Source: an uncultured bacterium
GTDB lineage: Bacteria; Cyanobacteriota; Vampirovibrionia; Gastranaerophilales; JAILCC01
DNA: 32,050 nucleotides
Direction of reading: 5' to 3'
NCBI GenBank assembly: GCA_949283935.1
Contig: CASDUJ010000030.1
Span: 1-32,050 of the forward strand
The position numbers and the translations under genes were made by a program. Of this stretch, positions 1 through 8,692 are shown piece by piece. Each line of letters starts with the position of its first letter. Position 1 is the first letter of the stretch. The notes below the pieces were generated by a model. The model made no database searches and was not told the DNA's origin. It worked only from the letters and a program-made list of their open reading frames with translations.

Positions 1-1290
1 TGCGGATTGTGCGTCATAAGCTTTCCAATAAGCTTTTTTTTCATCTTCTTTTGCCCAAGTATATTGCATATAAGCCAATGTAGATTCTTTTTTTAAAGTT
101 TCTTCAAGTGCTTCGTCTGTTAGATATTTATAACCTTTTGAAGCCACAATATTTTCTGCCTTTTTTTTCATTTCATTTGCAGTATCTTGTGCCTTTTGAC
201 TTTCTTTTAAGGCTTGTTTTGCCTCCTCGTTTTTTTCCATAGCATCTGCAGCAAGTTCTTTACATTCTTCTTTTTGAGATTTGAATTTTTCTGCCATTCT
301 TTTTGAATAAGCTTTTATAGCTTTTCCTTTTGGTGACTCAAAAAATTTTTCTACAAATTTGGAAGTTATTTCTGCAGCTTTTGACACAATATTAGAAGTA
401 ATTTCAACTATTGAATTTACGAAATTTGATGAATATCCATTTTGCTTAACAAAACTTACTATATTTTCAGCTTGAGAAGATACATAATTTTGTGTAGCTT
501 CAAGTACAGTTTTAGCAACTTTCTCCGAACATTTCTCCGGAAGTGCCCTTCCTACTTTTTCCATAATTTTTTTATGAGAATTTTCTGCTCCTCTGGCAAT
601 TTTTGTTAAATATTCTTCTCTTAGCCTTCGAGTTTCTACTGAATTTGCTCCGTATATATCATTTAACGGCACAAAACTCATCGCAGAACGCATTCTTGAA
701 TGATAATTAATTATTTTTCTGATTCTGTCAAGCTTTTCATCATCTATATTGTCAGTTTCTTCAGAAATATTCTCTTTTATTTCTGCAGCAATTTCATCAC
801 TTACAAATTCGTCTACAAGTTTTATAAATTCTTCTTTAGTAATTTTGCCTTGTTTTTGTGCAATTGCTAAACCTAAATACATTATTTTTTCTTCTCTGCT
901 TAAAGAATTGAAATCTATGCCTAGTTCTTGAGCATGCCTTTCTATTGCCCTTCTTGCAGCCTCTAAATCTTCTTTTGAATATTTTATGTGAGATGATTTG
1001 AAACTTTTTCCACTAGTAGGACTAGGCGAACCGGTTTTCATTTCTTGCTCGTCTATGTATTCATCAACTGACATGCCTGCAGAATTTTCAGAAGTTCTTC
1101 CAATGGGAACAGAAATTGTATCCTGTTTTTTTTCTTGCACAACCATTTCAGAAGAAGTAGATGCTGTACTTAGATTAGTTTCAAATAACGAAGTATCTTC
1201 TGCTTTTTGCTCAGAATCAACAGTTACTTGTTCAGATCTATCAGCCGCAGTTGTAGTTATAATTTTCTTAAATTCTACTTCCGAAGTCAT
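1..1290 (-). CDS. Large lysine/glutamate-rich coiled-coil protein, unknown function (3' end beyond window)
   Basis: Reading the minus strand from ATG at 1290 gives 430 codons without a stop, ending at the left edge, so the C-terminus is missing. The start is MTSEVEFKK, preceded by a GGAAG-type ribosome site about 5 nt upstream. Residues 1-100 are Ser/Thr/Glu-rich and probably disordered. A helical segment with the look of a small acidic domain follows (LGLAIAQKQGKITKEEF). The rest is long, charged helix rich in Lys, Glu and Ala, predicted coiled coil, ending near the edge in AYWKAYDAQSA. I see no signal peptide, membrane segment or catalytic motif. The next gene on the same strand (1392-2750) has similar composition, and the two could form one unit with a 101-nt gap. 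The frame is certain because no stop interrupts it; the function is unknown. Confidence 0.8.
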   Translation of the reverse strand, partial: MTSEVEFKKIITTTAADRSEQVTVDSEQKAEDTSLFETNLSTASTSSEMVVQEKKQDTISVPIGRTSENSAGMSVDEYIDEQEMKTGSPSPTSGKSFKSSHIKYSKEDLEAARRAIERHAQELGIDFNSLSREEKIMYLGLAIAQKQGKITKEEFIKLVDEFVSDEIAAEIKENISEETDNIDDEKLDRIRKIINYHSRMRSAMSFVPLNDIYGANSVETRRLREEYLTKIARGAENSHKKIMEKVGRALPEKCSEKVAKTVLEATQNYVSSQAENIVSFVKQNGYSSNFVNSIVEITSNIVSKAAEITSKFVEKFFESPKGKAIKAYSKRMAEKFKSQKEECKELAADAMEKNEEAKQALKESQKAQDTANEMKKKAENIVASKGYKYLTDEALEETLKKESTLAYMQYTWAKEDEKKAYWKAYDAQSA

Positions 1291-1391
1291 TTTCTTCCAT
1301 TTCTCTTTCCTAAAACACGATAAAAATCAGTATAATATAATAAAAACAATTTTTTACAAATTATTGCCCTAATATATCTAAACGAAAATTA

Positions 1392-2750
1392 TCAAAAATT
1401 ATATAGTTCTTGTAAACTTAGGTTAGATTTGATTTTATCAATTGTTAAATATTTCCAAACTTCTAATCTTTCTAAAGAACAATGCGCCAAATAAACTTCT
1501 GAGTTGACGTCATATAATCTTTTTAAAATATCTTTTTTTTCTAATGCAAGATTGTCATAATCTTTTTGAACACGCAAAGGAATTTTTGAATTTTCTCTTT
1601 TTGCAGTATCCATTTTAATCTCTGTTAAATCAAGTTTTTTCTTATTTTGTAAATAATCTTCCTTTAGTTTCACTTTTTTTGCACTTAGTTTATCCACTTT
1701 TTTCTTAAAATTCTCATTTATTTCATCTATTGTTTCAATTCTATTCTCAAAAATTTTAATATTATTCTTGTGGTAATTATAAGAAGAATTTTTTAAAATA
1801 TTTATATAATAATTGGCTATTTTTAGTGTATTTTGCCTTAAATTATTTTGAATTTGCTCTAATTGCTTCAATTTTTCAGCTTTTTCCGCTTCTGATAAAT
1901 TTGAACTTTCTATCAATTTTTTAGAAAATTTAATTTGAACTTCCGACATTTTTTCAGAAGTAATAGAAAAATCTATAATTGCTCCTTCATCAAATCCTTT
2001 AGGAAGCTCATTTAAAGCAGCTTTTAAAACTTCACTTCTTCTTTCTTCTGCCGTTTCTACGTATAAAATTTTTAGTTGATTAGCTATTTCTTCAGGTAAA
2101 TTATTTGCAGCAGTTTTCACAGCAGCTATATCCATTTTTGCAGTATCTTCAAAAAATGCACTGAAATGTTTTTTCAAAAAAACAGAAAATTTCTGAAGAG
2201 CTTTTGGCATAGCATTTTTGGTTTCATCAGCTGTACGCCTTTTATGTAATTCAGTTAATTTTAAAAGTAAACCGTTATTAGACAATTTTCCAAGTGCATG
2301 TTCGAAAATTATCTTTAAATATTTTTTCTTATCATAATCATTTAATTCTTGAATATCCATTCCTTGAACTTTCAAATTATGTGAAACATTTTCATGTATA
2401 TTTTTAGCTTTTTGGTATAACTCTTGCATCTTACCTGCACAAAAAATTATCCTTCCAGAAAAAGGTGTTGATTCCTTTTTAGATTTAAAAAATGATTTTA
2501 CAAATTCCCAACTTTTTGACCAAAACGACGCATTTTTTTCTTTTTCTTCAGAAATAACTCTGTCCAAAACATTATCAATTTCACGGCTAGAAGCTTCAAA
2601 CTTTGTAGGATTTGTAGTATTCAAAGAATTGTTATTATCGAAAATCACGACTTCTCCAGCTGCATGAGATAATTCAAAATCATCTTGCTTTGAAGATACA
2701 TTATTATAGTTTAATTTATTGTCAACTACTCCTATACCTAAAATTCCCAT
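1392..2750 (-). CDS. Hypothetical helical/coiled-coil protein, 452 aa
   Basis: The preferred start is ATG at 2750, because GGGGA lies 6 nt upstream. A TTG at 2762 would add four residues but would overlap that ribosome site. The N-terminus MGILGIGVVDNKLNY has a short hydrophobic patch, too short for a clear signal peptide. A low-complexity, Asn-rich stretch follows to about residue 60, then mostly helix. From about residue 280 the chain is strongly heptad-like and Lys/Glu-rich, with ETIDEINENFKKKVDKL as an example, typical of a long coiled coil. I recognise no family or catalytic motif. It lies just upstream of the other large coiled-coil gene (1290 to 1, same strand). A structural, cell-envelope or secreted role is possible but unsupported. 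Confidence 0.75.
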   Translation of the reverse strand: MGILGIGVVDNKLNYNNVSSKQDDFELSHAAGEVVIFDNNNSLNTTNPTKFEASSREIDNVLDRVISEEKEKNASFWSKSWEFVKSFFKSKKESTPFSGRIIFCAGKMQELYQKAKNIHENVSHNLKVQGMDIQELNDYDKKKYLKIIFEHALGKLSNNGLLLKLTELHKRRTADETKNAMPKALQKFSVFLKKHFSAFFEDTAKMDIAAVKTAANNLPEEIANQLKILYVETAEERRSEVLKAALNELPKGFDEGAIIDFSITSEKMSEVQIKFSKKLIESSNLSEAEKAEKLKQLEQIQNNLRQNTLKIANYYINILKNSSYNYHKNNIKIFENRIETIDEINENFKKKVDKLSAKKVKLKEDYLQNKKKLDLTEIKMDTAKRENSKIPLRVQKDYDNLALEKKDILKRLYDVNSEVYLAHCSLERLEVWKYLTIDKIKSNLSLQELYNF

Positions 2751-2762
2751 AACATTCCCCAA

Positions 2763-2936
2763 TGTTATTTATTATCCCGAATAAGTCATGCCTTACGCAC
2801 CCTATAAAGAAATAAAAACAACAAAACGCAGTTTATTGCCAACTAAAAATGCAACAAACCAATCTGCAAATTAATTAAAGTTGCAACTCCCCCTTTGTAA
2901 TAGACTTTGGCAAAAAGGCACAAAAAAAAGCTACTT
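2763..2936. other. Intergenic region, no gene seen
   Basis: This gap of 174 nt lies between the 64-residue ORF and the 452-residue gene, both on the minus strand. It contains A/T tracts and should hold the promoter of the downstream minus-strand gene, but I could not pick one convincing -35/-10 pair. No hairpin followed by a T-run is evident. Confidence 0.4.
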
Positions 2937-3131
2937 TTATTTTAAGTTGCTTCCTATCAATGCTTTGTTATAGTTTGCCAAAATACTATACGAGTTAAGA
3001 TTATCTAAGTCTGTGGCTACACTTTTTCTTATATGACCAGACAATCGAGGCTTAATACTTCGAGGAGTCTGGTTTATAGTTCGTAACCCATAAACTGTAG
3101 CAGCTATAGCACATAGCTTTAAGCTCATCAT
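2937..3131 (-). CDS. Small hypothetical protein, 64 aa
   Basis: The reading frame is open from a GTG at 3155, but the better start is the ATG at 3131, where CGGAG lies 7 nt upstream. The product starts MMSLKLCAIAATVYGL, a short hydrophobic segment that could be a signal or membrane anchor. A basic, polar remainder follows (RSIKPRLSGHIRKS). An extended -10-like element (TG-T-TACAAT, 3160-3168 on the minus strand) lies about 30 nt upstream of the start. I do not recognise the protein. The ribosome site and the promoter-like element argue for a real gene, but a product this small cannot be proved from one sequence. Confidence 0.5.
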   Translation of the reverse strand: MMSLKLCAIAATVYGLRTINQTPRSIKPRLSGHIRKSVATDLDNLNSYSILANYNKALIGSNLK

Positions 3132-3239
3132 CGAAAAACTCCGAATAATATCCACAATAATTGTAACATTAACAATTATTCTTGTCTACGTATTTTGTTT
3201 AATATCCTTCATAAATATTAATAAACCAGAAAAACTTTT

Positions 3240-4523
3240 CTAACAAATAATTCCAGCTATAGTTGCCGACAAATAAGAAGCTAAAGTACCACAAATTAAA
3301 GCTTTTACCCCAAGTTTTGCCAAATCCTCTTTTCTATTTGGTGCAATTTCTCCTATACCACCTATTTGTATTGCAATAGAACCTAAATTTGCAAATCCAC
3401 ACAACGCAAAACTTGCTATAATAATTGACTTTTGACTTAGTAAACCATCTTTAATCATAGGAAGCATATCTATGTAAGCAACAAATTCGTTAACAACAAG
3501 CTTTGTTCCCATTAACGAACCTACTTGAGCAGCCTCGTTATAAGGCACCCCCATCAAAAAAGCAAAAACGGAAAATATTGCTCCCAATATACTTTTCAAA
3601 CTTAACGAAGATAAACTTATTCCAAGAAAATTCTCCAAACCTGTAAAATTATGCACCCACAAACCAAATTTCCCCAAAATTGCATTTATCATAGCAATAA
3701 GGGCAATAAAACCAATTAACATTGCAATTACATTGATAGAAATTCTCATTCCATCACTTGCCCCATGAGCAATTGCATCAATTAAATTAACATGGTTTTT
3801 TTTAACTTCCAATGATATTTTATCAGCTGTTTCTGACTTTTCTACTTCAGGATAAACAAGTTTAGAAATAACCAAAGCTCCCGGCATAGCCATAACACTT
3901 GCTGTTAAAAGATACTCAGCAGGCACTCCTAAACCTATATAAACAGCCATAACTCCACCAGCTAAACAAGCTAAAGAACCTGACATAGAAGCAAGAAGCT
4001 CAGACATAGTCATCGTAGGAACATAAGGCTTAATCATTAACTGAGCTTCAACTTGGCCAACAAAAGCACTTGAAACATTAGAAAGAGCCTCACTTCCACT
4101 TACTTTCATAAGTTTATAAACTATTTTAGCTATAAAAGAAACAATTCTTTGCATAATTCCTAAATGATAAGCAATAGAAACCAGTACAGCAACAAAAATA
4201 ATCGTTGGAATTAATCTTAGCGCAAATAAATAATCACCATAAGAGCCAAAAAGTTCATTGTGTATTAAATTAGTTTTTGTCAAAACCCCAAAAACAAAAT
4301 CTCCGCCAAAATTAGAAAATTCTAGCAACTTGTTTATGCAATTTCCAATTTGTTCAAAAATAAATTTTCCTACGGAAGTTTTTAAAATAAAAAAAGCTAA
4401 AACTATTTGAAGTAATAAGCCAGAAATAATTGTGTGCCAATTAATTTTCTTTTTGTTATTTGACATTAAAAAAGAAACGCCAAGTATTACTAAAATACCA
4501 ATAATTCCAAAAAATCTATCCAA
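3240..4523 (-). CDS. nupC: Concentrative nucleoside transporter, NupC/CNT family
   Basis: A 427-residue inner-membrane protein that imports nucleosides with a coupled cation. The chain is a run of hydrophobic helices. It carries CNT family signatures: SSAFVGQVEAQLMIKPYV near residue 150, MLIGFIALIAMINAILG near 265, and GVPYNEAAQVGSLMGTKLV followed by NEFVAY near 325-350. The start codon is TTG at 4523: GGAG lies 6 nt upstream, and the resulting MDRFFGI resembles the MDR start of E. coli NupC as I remember it. The next Met would remove the first membrane helix. It follows pgi with a 26-nt gap on the same strand, so the two are probably co-transcribed. Substrate range (pyrimidine or purine nucleosides) cannot be read from the sequence. 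Confidence 0.92.
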   Translation of the reverse strand: MDRFFGIIGILVILGVSFLMSNNKKKINWHTIISGLLLQIVLAFFILKTSVGKFIFEQIGNCINKLLEFSNFGGDFVFGVLTKTNLIHNELFGSYGDYLFALRLIPTIIFVAVLVSIAYHLGIMQRIVSFIAKIVYKLMKVSGSEALSNVSSAFVGQVEAQLMIKPYVPTMTMSELLASMSGSLACLAGGVMAVYIGLGVPAEYLLTASVMAMPGALVISKLVYPEVEKSETADKISLEVKKNHVNLIDAIAHGASDGMRISINVIAMLIGFIALIAMINAILGKFGLWVHNFTGLENFLGISLSSLSLKSILGAIFSVFAFLMGVPYNEAAQVGSLMGTKLVVNEFVAYIDMLPMIKDGLLSQKSIIIASFALCGFANLGSIAIQIGGIGEIAPNRKEDLAKLGVKALICGTLASYLSATIAGIIC

Positions 4524-4549
4524 TTTCTACTCCAATTCTTTTTAGAAAT

Positions 4550-5935
4550 TTAAACTTCCATTTTCTCTTTTAAAATACGAGCCGACTCCTCGTATCCAAC
4601 CCGTCCCATCAGGGCATATGTGTAATTCTTAGCTTGTTCTACCCCAGGTTGATTAAATGTATCTATATTATACAAAGCTCCTGTAATAGCCGTTTGCATC
4701 ATAAATGTATACATAAGTTGACCAAGATAATATTCATTAACTTGAGGTATAGTTATAGTCACATTAGGTTTTTTGTAATCTGTCAATGTTACTCTTGTTG
4801 CATCTGCTTCTGCATTTATCAGTTCGTTAACAGTTTTCCCACTTAAATAGCTAAGGCCAGTATATTGGAAAATATCAGGTATATTTAACGTTGTGTCAAA
4901 TTTTTCAACCCTGACAAAATTAATAATTTTGTTATTTGGTCCTTCATTATATAACTGTAATTGCGAATGTTGATCAGTAACTCCCAAAGCCTTTACAGGA
5001 GTGGGTCCAATGTTAACTTTTTCGCCAGATAAGTTGTATTCTTTTCCTAAAGATTCTGCCCACAATTGTGCAAACCAATCAGATAAATATTTTAGTCTAC
5101 TTGAATATGGCATCATCACAGTTAAATTTTTACCTTTTTTGGTATCAAGCAAATAATGTATTAAAGCATTTTGAGCTGCAACATTTTCATATATATTTCT
5201 ATTTTGTGCAAGTTTATCAGCATCTCTAACCCCTCTTAAAAGCTCTTTTATATCTATTCCCAAAACTGCAAAAGGTAACAAACCTACTGAACTAAAGACA
5301 GAAAATCTACCACCTACATCATCAGGAACTTCAAAAGCCTTATAACCTTCTTGTTGAGCTAATTGACGCAAGACCCCCACATTTCTATCTGTAGTAACAA
5401 CAATACTTTCGCGATAATTATCATCACATTCTTTTTTCATCTTATCTTTGATTATCATGTAAATAGCCATGATTTCAGCAGTGCTACCGGATTTGGTAAT
5501 AACATTTATCAACGTTTTTCTTAGGTCAATAATATTTAAAAGTCCATTAATAGTATCAGGATCAATGTTGTCTATAAAAAATACTCTTGGAAAACCTTTT
5601 CTTTGTTCTTGCGACAACGAATTCCAATAAGGATTTAAAATAGCATGGCTTATTGCCTTTCCTCCAAGAGAAGAACCACCTATTCCCAACACAAGCATAT
5701 TTTCATATTTATCTTTTACTTCAGCAGCAAATTCGTTAATATACCAAAGAGTATCTTCATCATAGCCAAGATTCATCCATTTTTTCCAAGCATTACGTTC
5801 ATCTTTATTTGCATAAAGCTCATCAATAATTTTGGCAATACAATCTTTGTAGTCCTCAAATTCCTTTTCTACCTCAAGCCCATTTTCAGCACCAATAATA
5901 GAAGCTTGAACATTATGGTAATCAAATTTAAGCAT
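4550..5935 (-). CDS. pgi: Glucose-6-phosphate isomerase
   Basis: A 461-residue cytoplasmic enzyme interconverting glucose-6-phosphate and fructose-6-phosphate in glycolysis and gluconeogenesis. It has the two SIS folds of the short bacterial type. GIGGSSLGG lies at residues 84-92, the sugar-phosphate-binding TKSGSTAE at 147-154, and GGRFSVFSSVGLLPF near 208-222, the PGI signature region. WAESLGKE and DQHSQLQLYNEGP supply the expected catalytic Glu and His. The ATG at 5935 follows AGAGGGA at good spacing. It heads a likely two-gene unit with nupC and diverges from the exported-protein gene at 6039. Length matches Firmicutes/cyanobacterial-type enzymes rather than the roughly 550-residue proteobacterial form. 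Confidence 0.97.
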   Translation of the reverse strand: MLKFDYHNVQASIIGAENGLEVEKEFEDYKDCIAKIIDELYANKDERNAWKKWMNLGYDEDTLWYINEFAAEVKDKYENMLVLGIGGSSLGGKAISHAILNPYWNSLSQEQRKGFPRVFFIDNIDPDTINGLLNIIDLRKTLINVITKSGSTAEIMAIYMIIKDKMKKECDDNYRESIVVTTDRNVGVLRQLAQQEGYKAFEVPDDVGGRFSVFSSVGLLPFAVLGIDIKELLRGVRDADKLAQNRNIYENVAAQNALIHYLLDTKKGKNLTVMMPYSSRLKYLSDWFAQLWAESLGKEYNLSGEKVNIGPTPVKALGVTDQHSQLQLYNEGPNNKIINFVRVEKFDTTLNIPDIFQYTGLSYLSGKTVNELINAEADATRVTLTDYKKPNVTITIPQVNEYYLGQLMYTFMMQTAITGALYNIDTFNQPGVEQAKNYTYALMGRVGYEESARILKEKMEV

Positions 5936-6026
5936 AGATTCCCTCTCACAGAGTAAGTAATATAATAATACATGCTAAAAAAATTTTTTAAACATATTAG
6001 ATGAGTACAAGCAATTTGTTTAGTGA

Positions 6027-6038
6027 TAAAGTTTTGAT
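6027..6038 (+). promoter_or_regulatory. -10-like hexamer 6 nt before the start codon (possible leaderless transcript)
   Basis: TAAAGT (6027-6032) is followed by six bases and then the ATG at 6039. No Shine-Dalgarno sequence is visible. The match to TATAAT is only 4 of 6 and no good -35 box is seen, so this is weak by itself. The same spacing recurs at 12075 and 9842. Confidence 0.25.
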
Positions 6039-6611
6039 ATGAGAAGAGTTTTTTTAATATTTTTGTTATTCGTTTTGTTGCATAATACAGCGTTAGCCAA
6101 GCCTCAAAAAATAAGATGTAATAAACCCATATATTTCTTCGAAAATGCTTCTAAAAATGAGTTCTTTGATTATGTAGATGAAACATTACAAAAAAACAAA
6201 TATGATGTAAAAAAATTTTATCCTGAGCTTGGTTTTTTAACGGTAAATTACAAAACAAAAAAACATTCTACTGAAATCATTTCAATAAATTTAAAACAAT
6301 ATGGAAATGATTTATATTTATTTATAGACACCACTAAAAAAAACACAAAACTTGAACAAGACATTTACAAAAATCTTAAAAAACATTCCCAAAACTCATA
6401 TTTAATAACAGATGATTATTTTTGCAAAGAACTAACAAAAGATGTTAACTCTATAAATAAAGCAAGAAAAAATTACTTAAAAGACGATATATACAATCCT
6501 TTTGTTTACCAAATAAGTATGAAAAGATACATAGGATATGATAAAAAAACTTACTTTTTGAATGAAATAAAAAGTTTTTTTAAAAACAGAAAGAAGAAAG
6601 AAAAGGTTTAA
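6039..6611 (+). CDS. Exported hypothetical protein, 190 aa
   Basis: An unrecognised protein with a clear Sec signal peptide: MRRVFLIFLLFVLL, then an ALA cleavage site at residues 18-20, leaving a mature chain starting KPQKIRC. The mature part mixes predicted strand and helix, has cysteines near residues 27 and 131 that could pair after export, and ends in a very basic tail (KNRKKKEKV). No lipobox is present. No strong ribosome site precedes the ATG. The gene lies 81 nt upstream of another exported protein, the TPR protein, on the same strand, and the two may act together in the periplasm; that is inference. Confidence 0.75.
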   Translation: MRRVFLIFLLFVLLHNTALAKPQKIRCNKPIYFFENASKNEFFDYVDETLQKNKYDVKKFYPELGFLTVNYKTKKHSTEIISINLKQYGNDLYLFIDTTKKNTKLEQDIYKNLKKHSQNSYLITDDYFCKELTKDVNSINKARKNYLKDDIYNPFVYQISMKRYIGYDKKTYFLNEIKSFFKNRKKKEKV

Positions 6612-6692
6612 TATTAATAGCAAATTTAAAGAACTTGACCACTATATTCTTTCAGCTAATAATTATAATTAATAGCATTAAAACACAAGTAT
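6612..6692 (+). promoter_or_regulatory. Gap between the two exported-protein genes; candidate promoter
   Basis: TTGACC (6635-6640) and TATAAT (6664-6669) are present but 23 nt apart, too far for a normal pair. TAATAA (6657-6662) gives a 16-nt spacer with TTGACC instead. One of these may start the TPR gene. Confidence 0.3.
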
Positions 6693-8684
6693 ATGTATAA
6701 GAAAATCGCATTATCCCTAATATTATCTTTGTTTATACTGACAAGCAATTCAGTAGCAATGACGCCTGTGGCTTACCAATACTATCTAAGTGCAAATTAT
6801 TATTTAACTATAAAACAACCTGACAAAGCTATTGAAGAATTAAAAAAAGCCATAGCTGCATCACCAAATGACTCAATGTTATACTTAAAGCTTGGAGGTT
6901 TATATAACGATACAGGCAATTGGAAATTAGCAGTTGACACATACAGACAAGCCTCGACAGTAAAACCTGATGACGGTTTCATATATGTAAGTATTGGCAA
7001 CATTTTACAACAAAATCACGATTACCAAGGTGCATTGGAAGCTTATTTAAAATCATACAAACTAGCTCCAAACTATAAATACAATTTATACAACATAGCT
7101 AATGTAAAAACAATGCTTCACCAAAATGATGAAGCAATAGAATATTACAAAGAATTTTTGGCCAACTACCCAGATCATATTGAAGCAAGAAAAAGCTTAG
7201 CTTCTTTGTACATGGAAAAAGAAAATTACGAAGAAGCTGCAAAAGAATACAAAATTATTTTCAAAAAAAATCCAAGAAAATTCAATGATTTTTATCGTTT
7301 CGCATTTGCATTAATGAAAAATAAAGACTACAAAAATGCAATAGAAGGATTTAAACAAGAAATAAAAATTAATCCGGATAATCCTAGAGCATATGCGAAT
7401 TTAGCTGTTTCATATTTAAATTTGCCGATTCCCAACAAAAAATCAGCTTTATTGTGTTTTGAAAGAGCCTTTAGCTTGGGAGGTGATTTTGATTATTATC
7501 GTTTTGACTATGCCAATTTATTAAATGACGAAAGCAGGTTACAAGAGGCCCAAGAGCAATATGAAAAATACATTGCCAAATATCCTGAAAACGATTACGC
7601 ATATTATAATATAGGAATTATTCAACAAAAGAGCAAAAACTATGACAAAGCAATATTAAATTTTGAAAAAGCCATAAAAATAAACTCTCAAAATCAAGAT
7701 GCCAAAATTCAACTAGCAACATCTTATCAACTACAAGGCAATTACAAAAATGCTAATAAAATTTATGATGAAATACTAGTTAAAAATTCAAACAATCCTG
7801 AGATATTATACAATGCGGCATTGTCGTACGAAAACGAAAAGAAATATCCAAAAGCCATACAATATTTTGAGCAGGCAATATCATTAAACAATGATGAAAA
7901 CATCAAAAAAGAACTTGCCAACTGCTACACAAATTATGGTGCCAATTTAATTAATCTTGAAAAATACAAAGATGCAATAACTCAATACGAAAAAGCATTA
8001 AAAATTGAACCAAATAAACAAGCAGCATTTACTGGATTAGCTTATTGTTATCAAAAGACAGGAGAGCACGAAAAGAGTACCGAACTATATGAAAAATCAA
8101 TTTCCCTAAATTCCAAAAACGAAACAGATTTTGTGGCCTACGGAAATTCTTTAAACGCACTTGACAGAACAGATGAAGCAATAGGTGCATACAAACAAGC
8201 TCTTGAAATAAATCCAAATCTAGCTGCTGCTCACGAAGGTTTAGGAGATGCATACTTAAAAAACCAAATGCACGACGAAGCGATGAAAGAATACGAAATC
8301 TGCATAAAACTTGCTCCTGAAACAGTAAGTGCGAACATAAAACTTGGAAATATGTACAAAGAAAATTTAGACAATCAAAATGCATTGAAATATTACAATG
8401 CAGCATTAATAATTGATTCAAATAATGTAGCAGCTTTACACAATAAAGCTGCTACATTATTTGACTTAGGCAAAAATAATGATGCAAAAAATTGTTATTA
8501 TAAAATACTAAGTATTGACAATAATTTTGCAATGGCTCATTACGGGTTAGGGGTAATAGCAGAAAAAGAAAAAAATTACAGAGAAGCCATATCTCAATAC
8601 GAAAAATTTATTGTAATAACAGATAATGCTTATTTAAAAAACACAATTCAAAGAAGAATTTCGCTTTTAAAAACACGAATATAA
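6693..8684 (+). CDS. Exported tetratricopeptide-repeat protein, 663 aa
   Basis: Residues 1-22 form a Sec signal peptide ending SVA. After that the protein is almost entirely tandem TPR units, with room for about 18 of 34 residues. Typical units include AIEYYKEFLANYPDHIEARKS, whose pattern (Tyr/Ala at fixed spacing, Pro at the unit end) recurs to the C-terminus. No enzymatic domain is attached. TPR solenoids bind other proteins; in an exported form they are often scaffolds for envelope assembly, polysaccharide secretion or pilus systems, but no neighbour identifies the partner. A TATAAT lies at 6664-6669, and no clear ribosome site precedes the ATG. The gene converges on the kinase-like gene at 8693 with only 8 nt between stop codons. 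Confidence 0.88.
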   Translation: MYKKIALSLILSLFILTSNSVAMTPVAYQYYLSANYYLTIKQPDKAIEELKKAIAASPNDSMLYLKLGGLYNDTGNWKLAVDTYRQASTVKPDDGFIYVSIGNILQQNHDYQGALEAYLKSYKLAPNYKYNLYNIANVKTMLHQNDEAIEYYKEFLANYPDHIEARKSLASLYMEKENYEEAAKEYKIIFKKNPRKFNDFYRFAFALMKNKDYKNAIEGFKQEIKINPDNPRAYANLAVSYLNLPIPNKKSALLCFERAFSLGGDFDYYRFDYANLLNDESRLQEAQEQYEKYIAKYPENDYAYYNIGIIQQKSKNYDKAILNFEKAIKINSQNQDAKIQLATSYQLQGNYKNANKIYDEILVKNSNNPEILYNAALSYENEKKYPKAIQYFEQAISLNNDENIKKELANCYTNYGANLINLEKYKDAITQYEKALKIEPNKQAAFTGLAYCYQKTGEHEKSTELYEKSISLNSKNETDFVAYGNSLNALDRTDEAIGAYKQALEINPNLAAAHEGLGDAYLKNQMHDEAMKEYEICIKLAPETVSANIKLGNMYKENLDNQNALKYYNAALIIDSNNVAALHNKAATLFDLGKNNDAKNCYYKILSIDNNFAMAHYGLGVIAEKEKNYREAISQYEKFIVITDNAYLKNTIQRRISLLKTRI

Positions 8685-8692
8685 AATTATTT

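Noticed and set aside
749-1372. Plus-strand ORFs of 60 and 124 codons at the left end
   Set aside because: They are the antisense of the continuous 430-codon minus-strand frame, have no ribosome site and show no domain.
8029-8421. 130-codon minus-strand ORF inside the TPR gene
   Set aside because: It is the antisense of the repeat units; composition reflects the repeats, not a gene.
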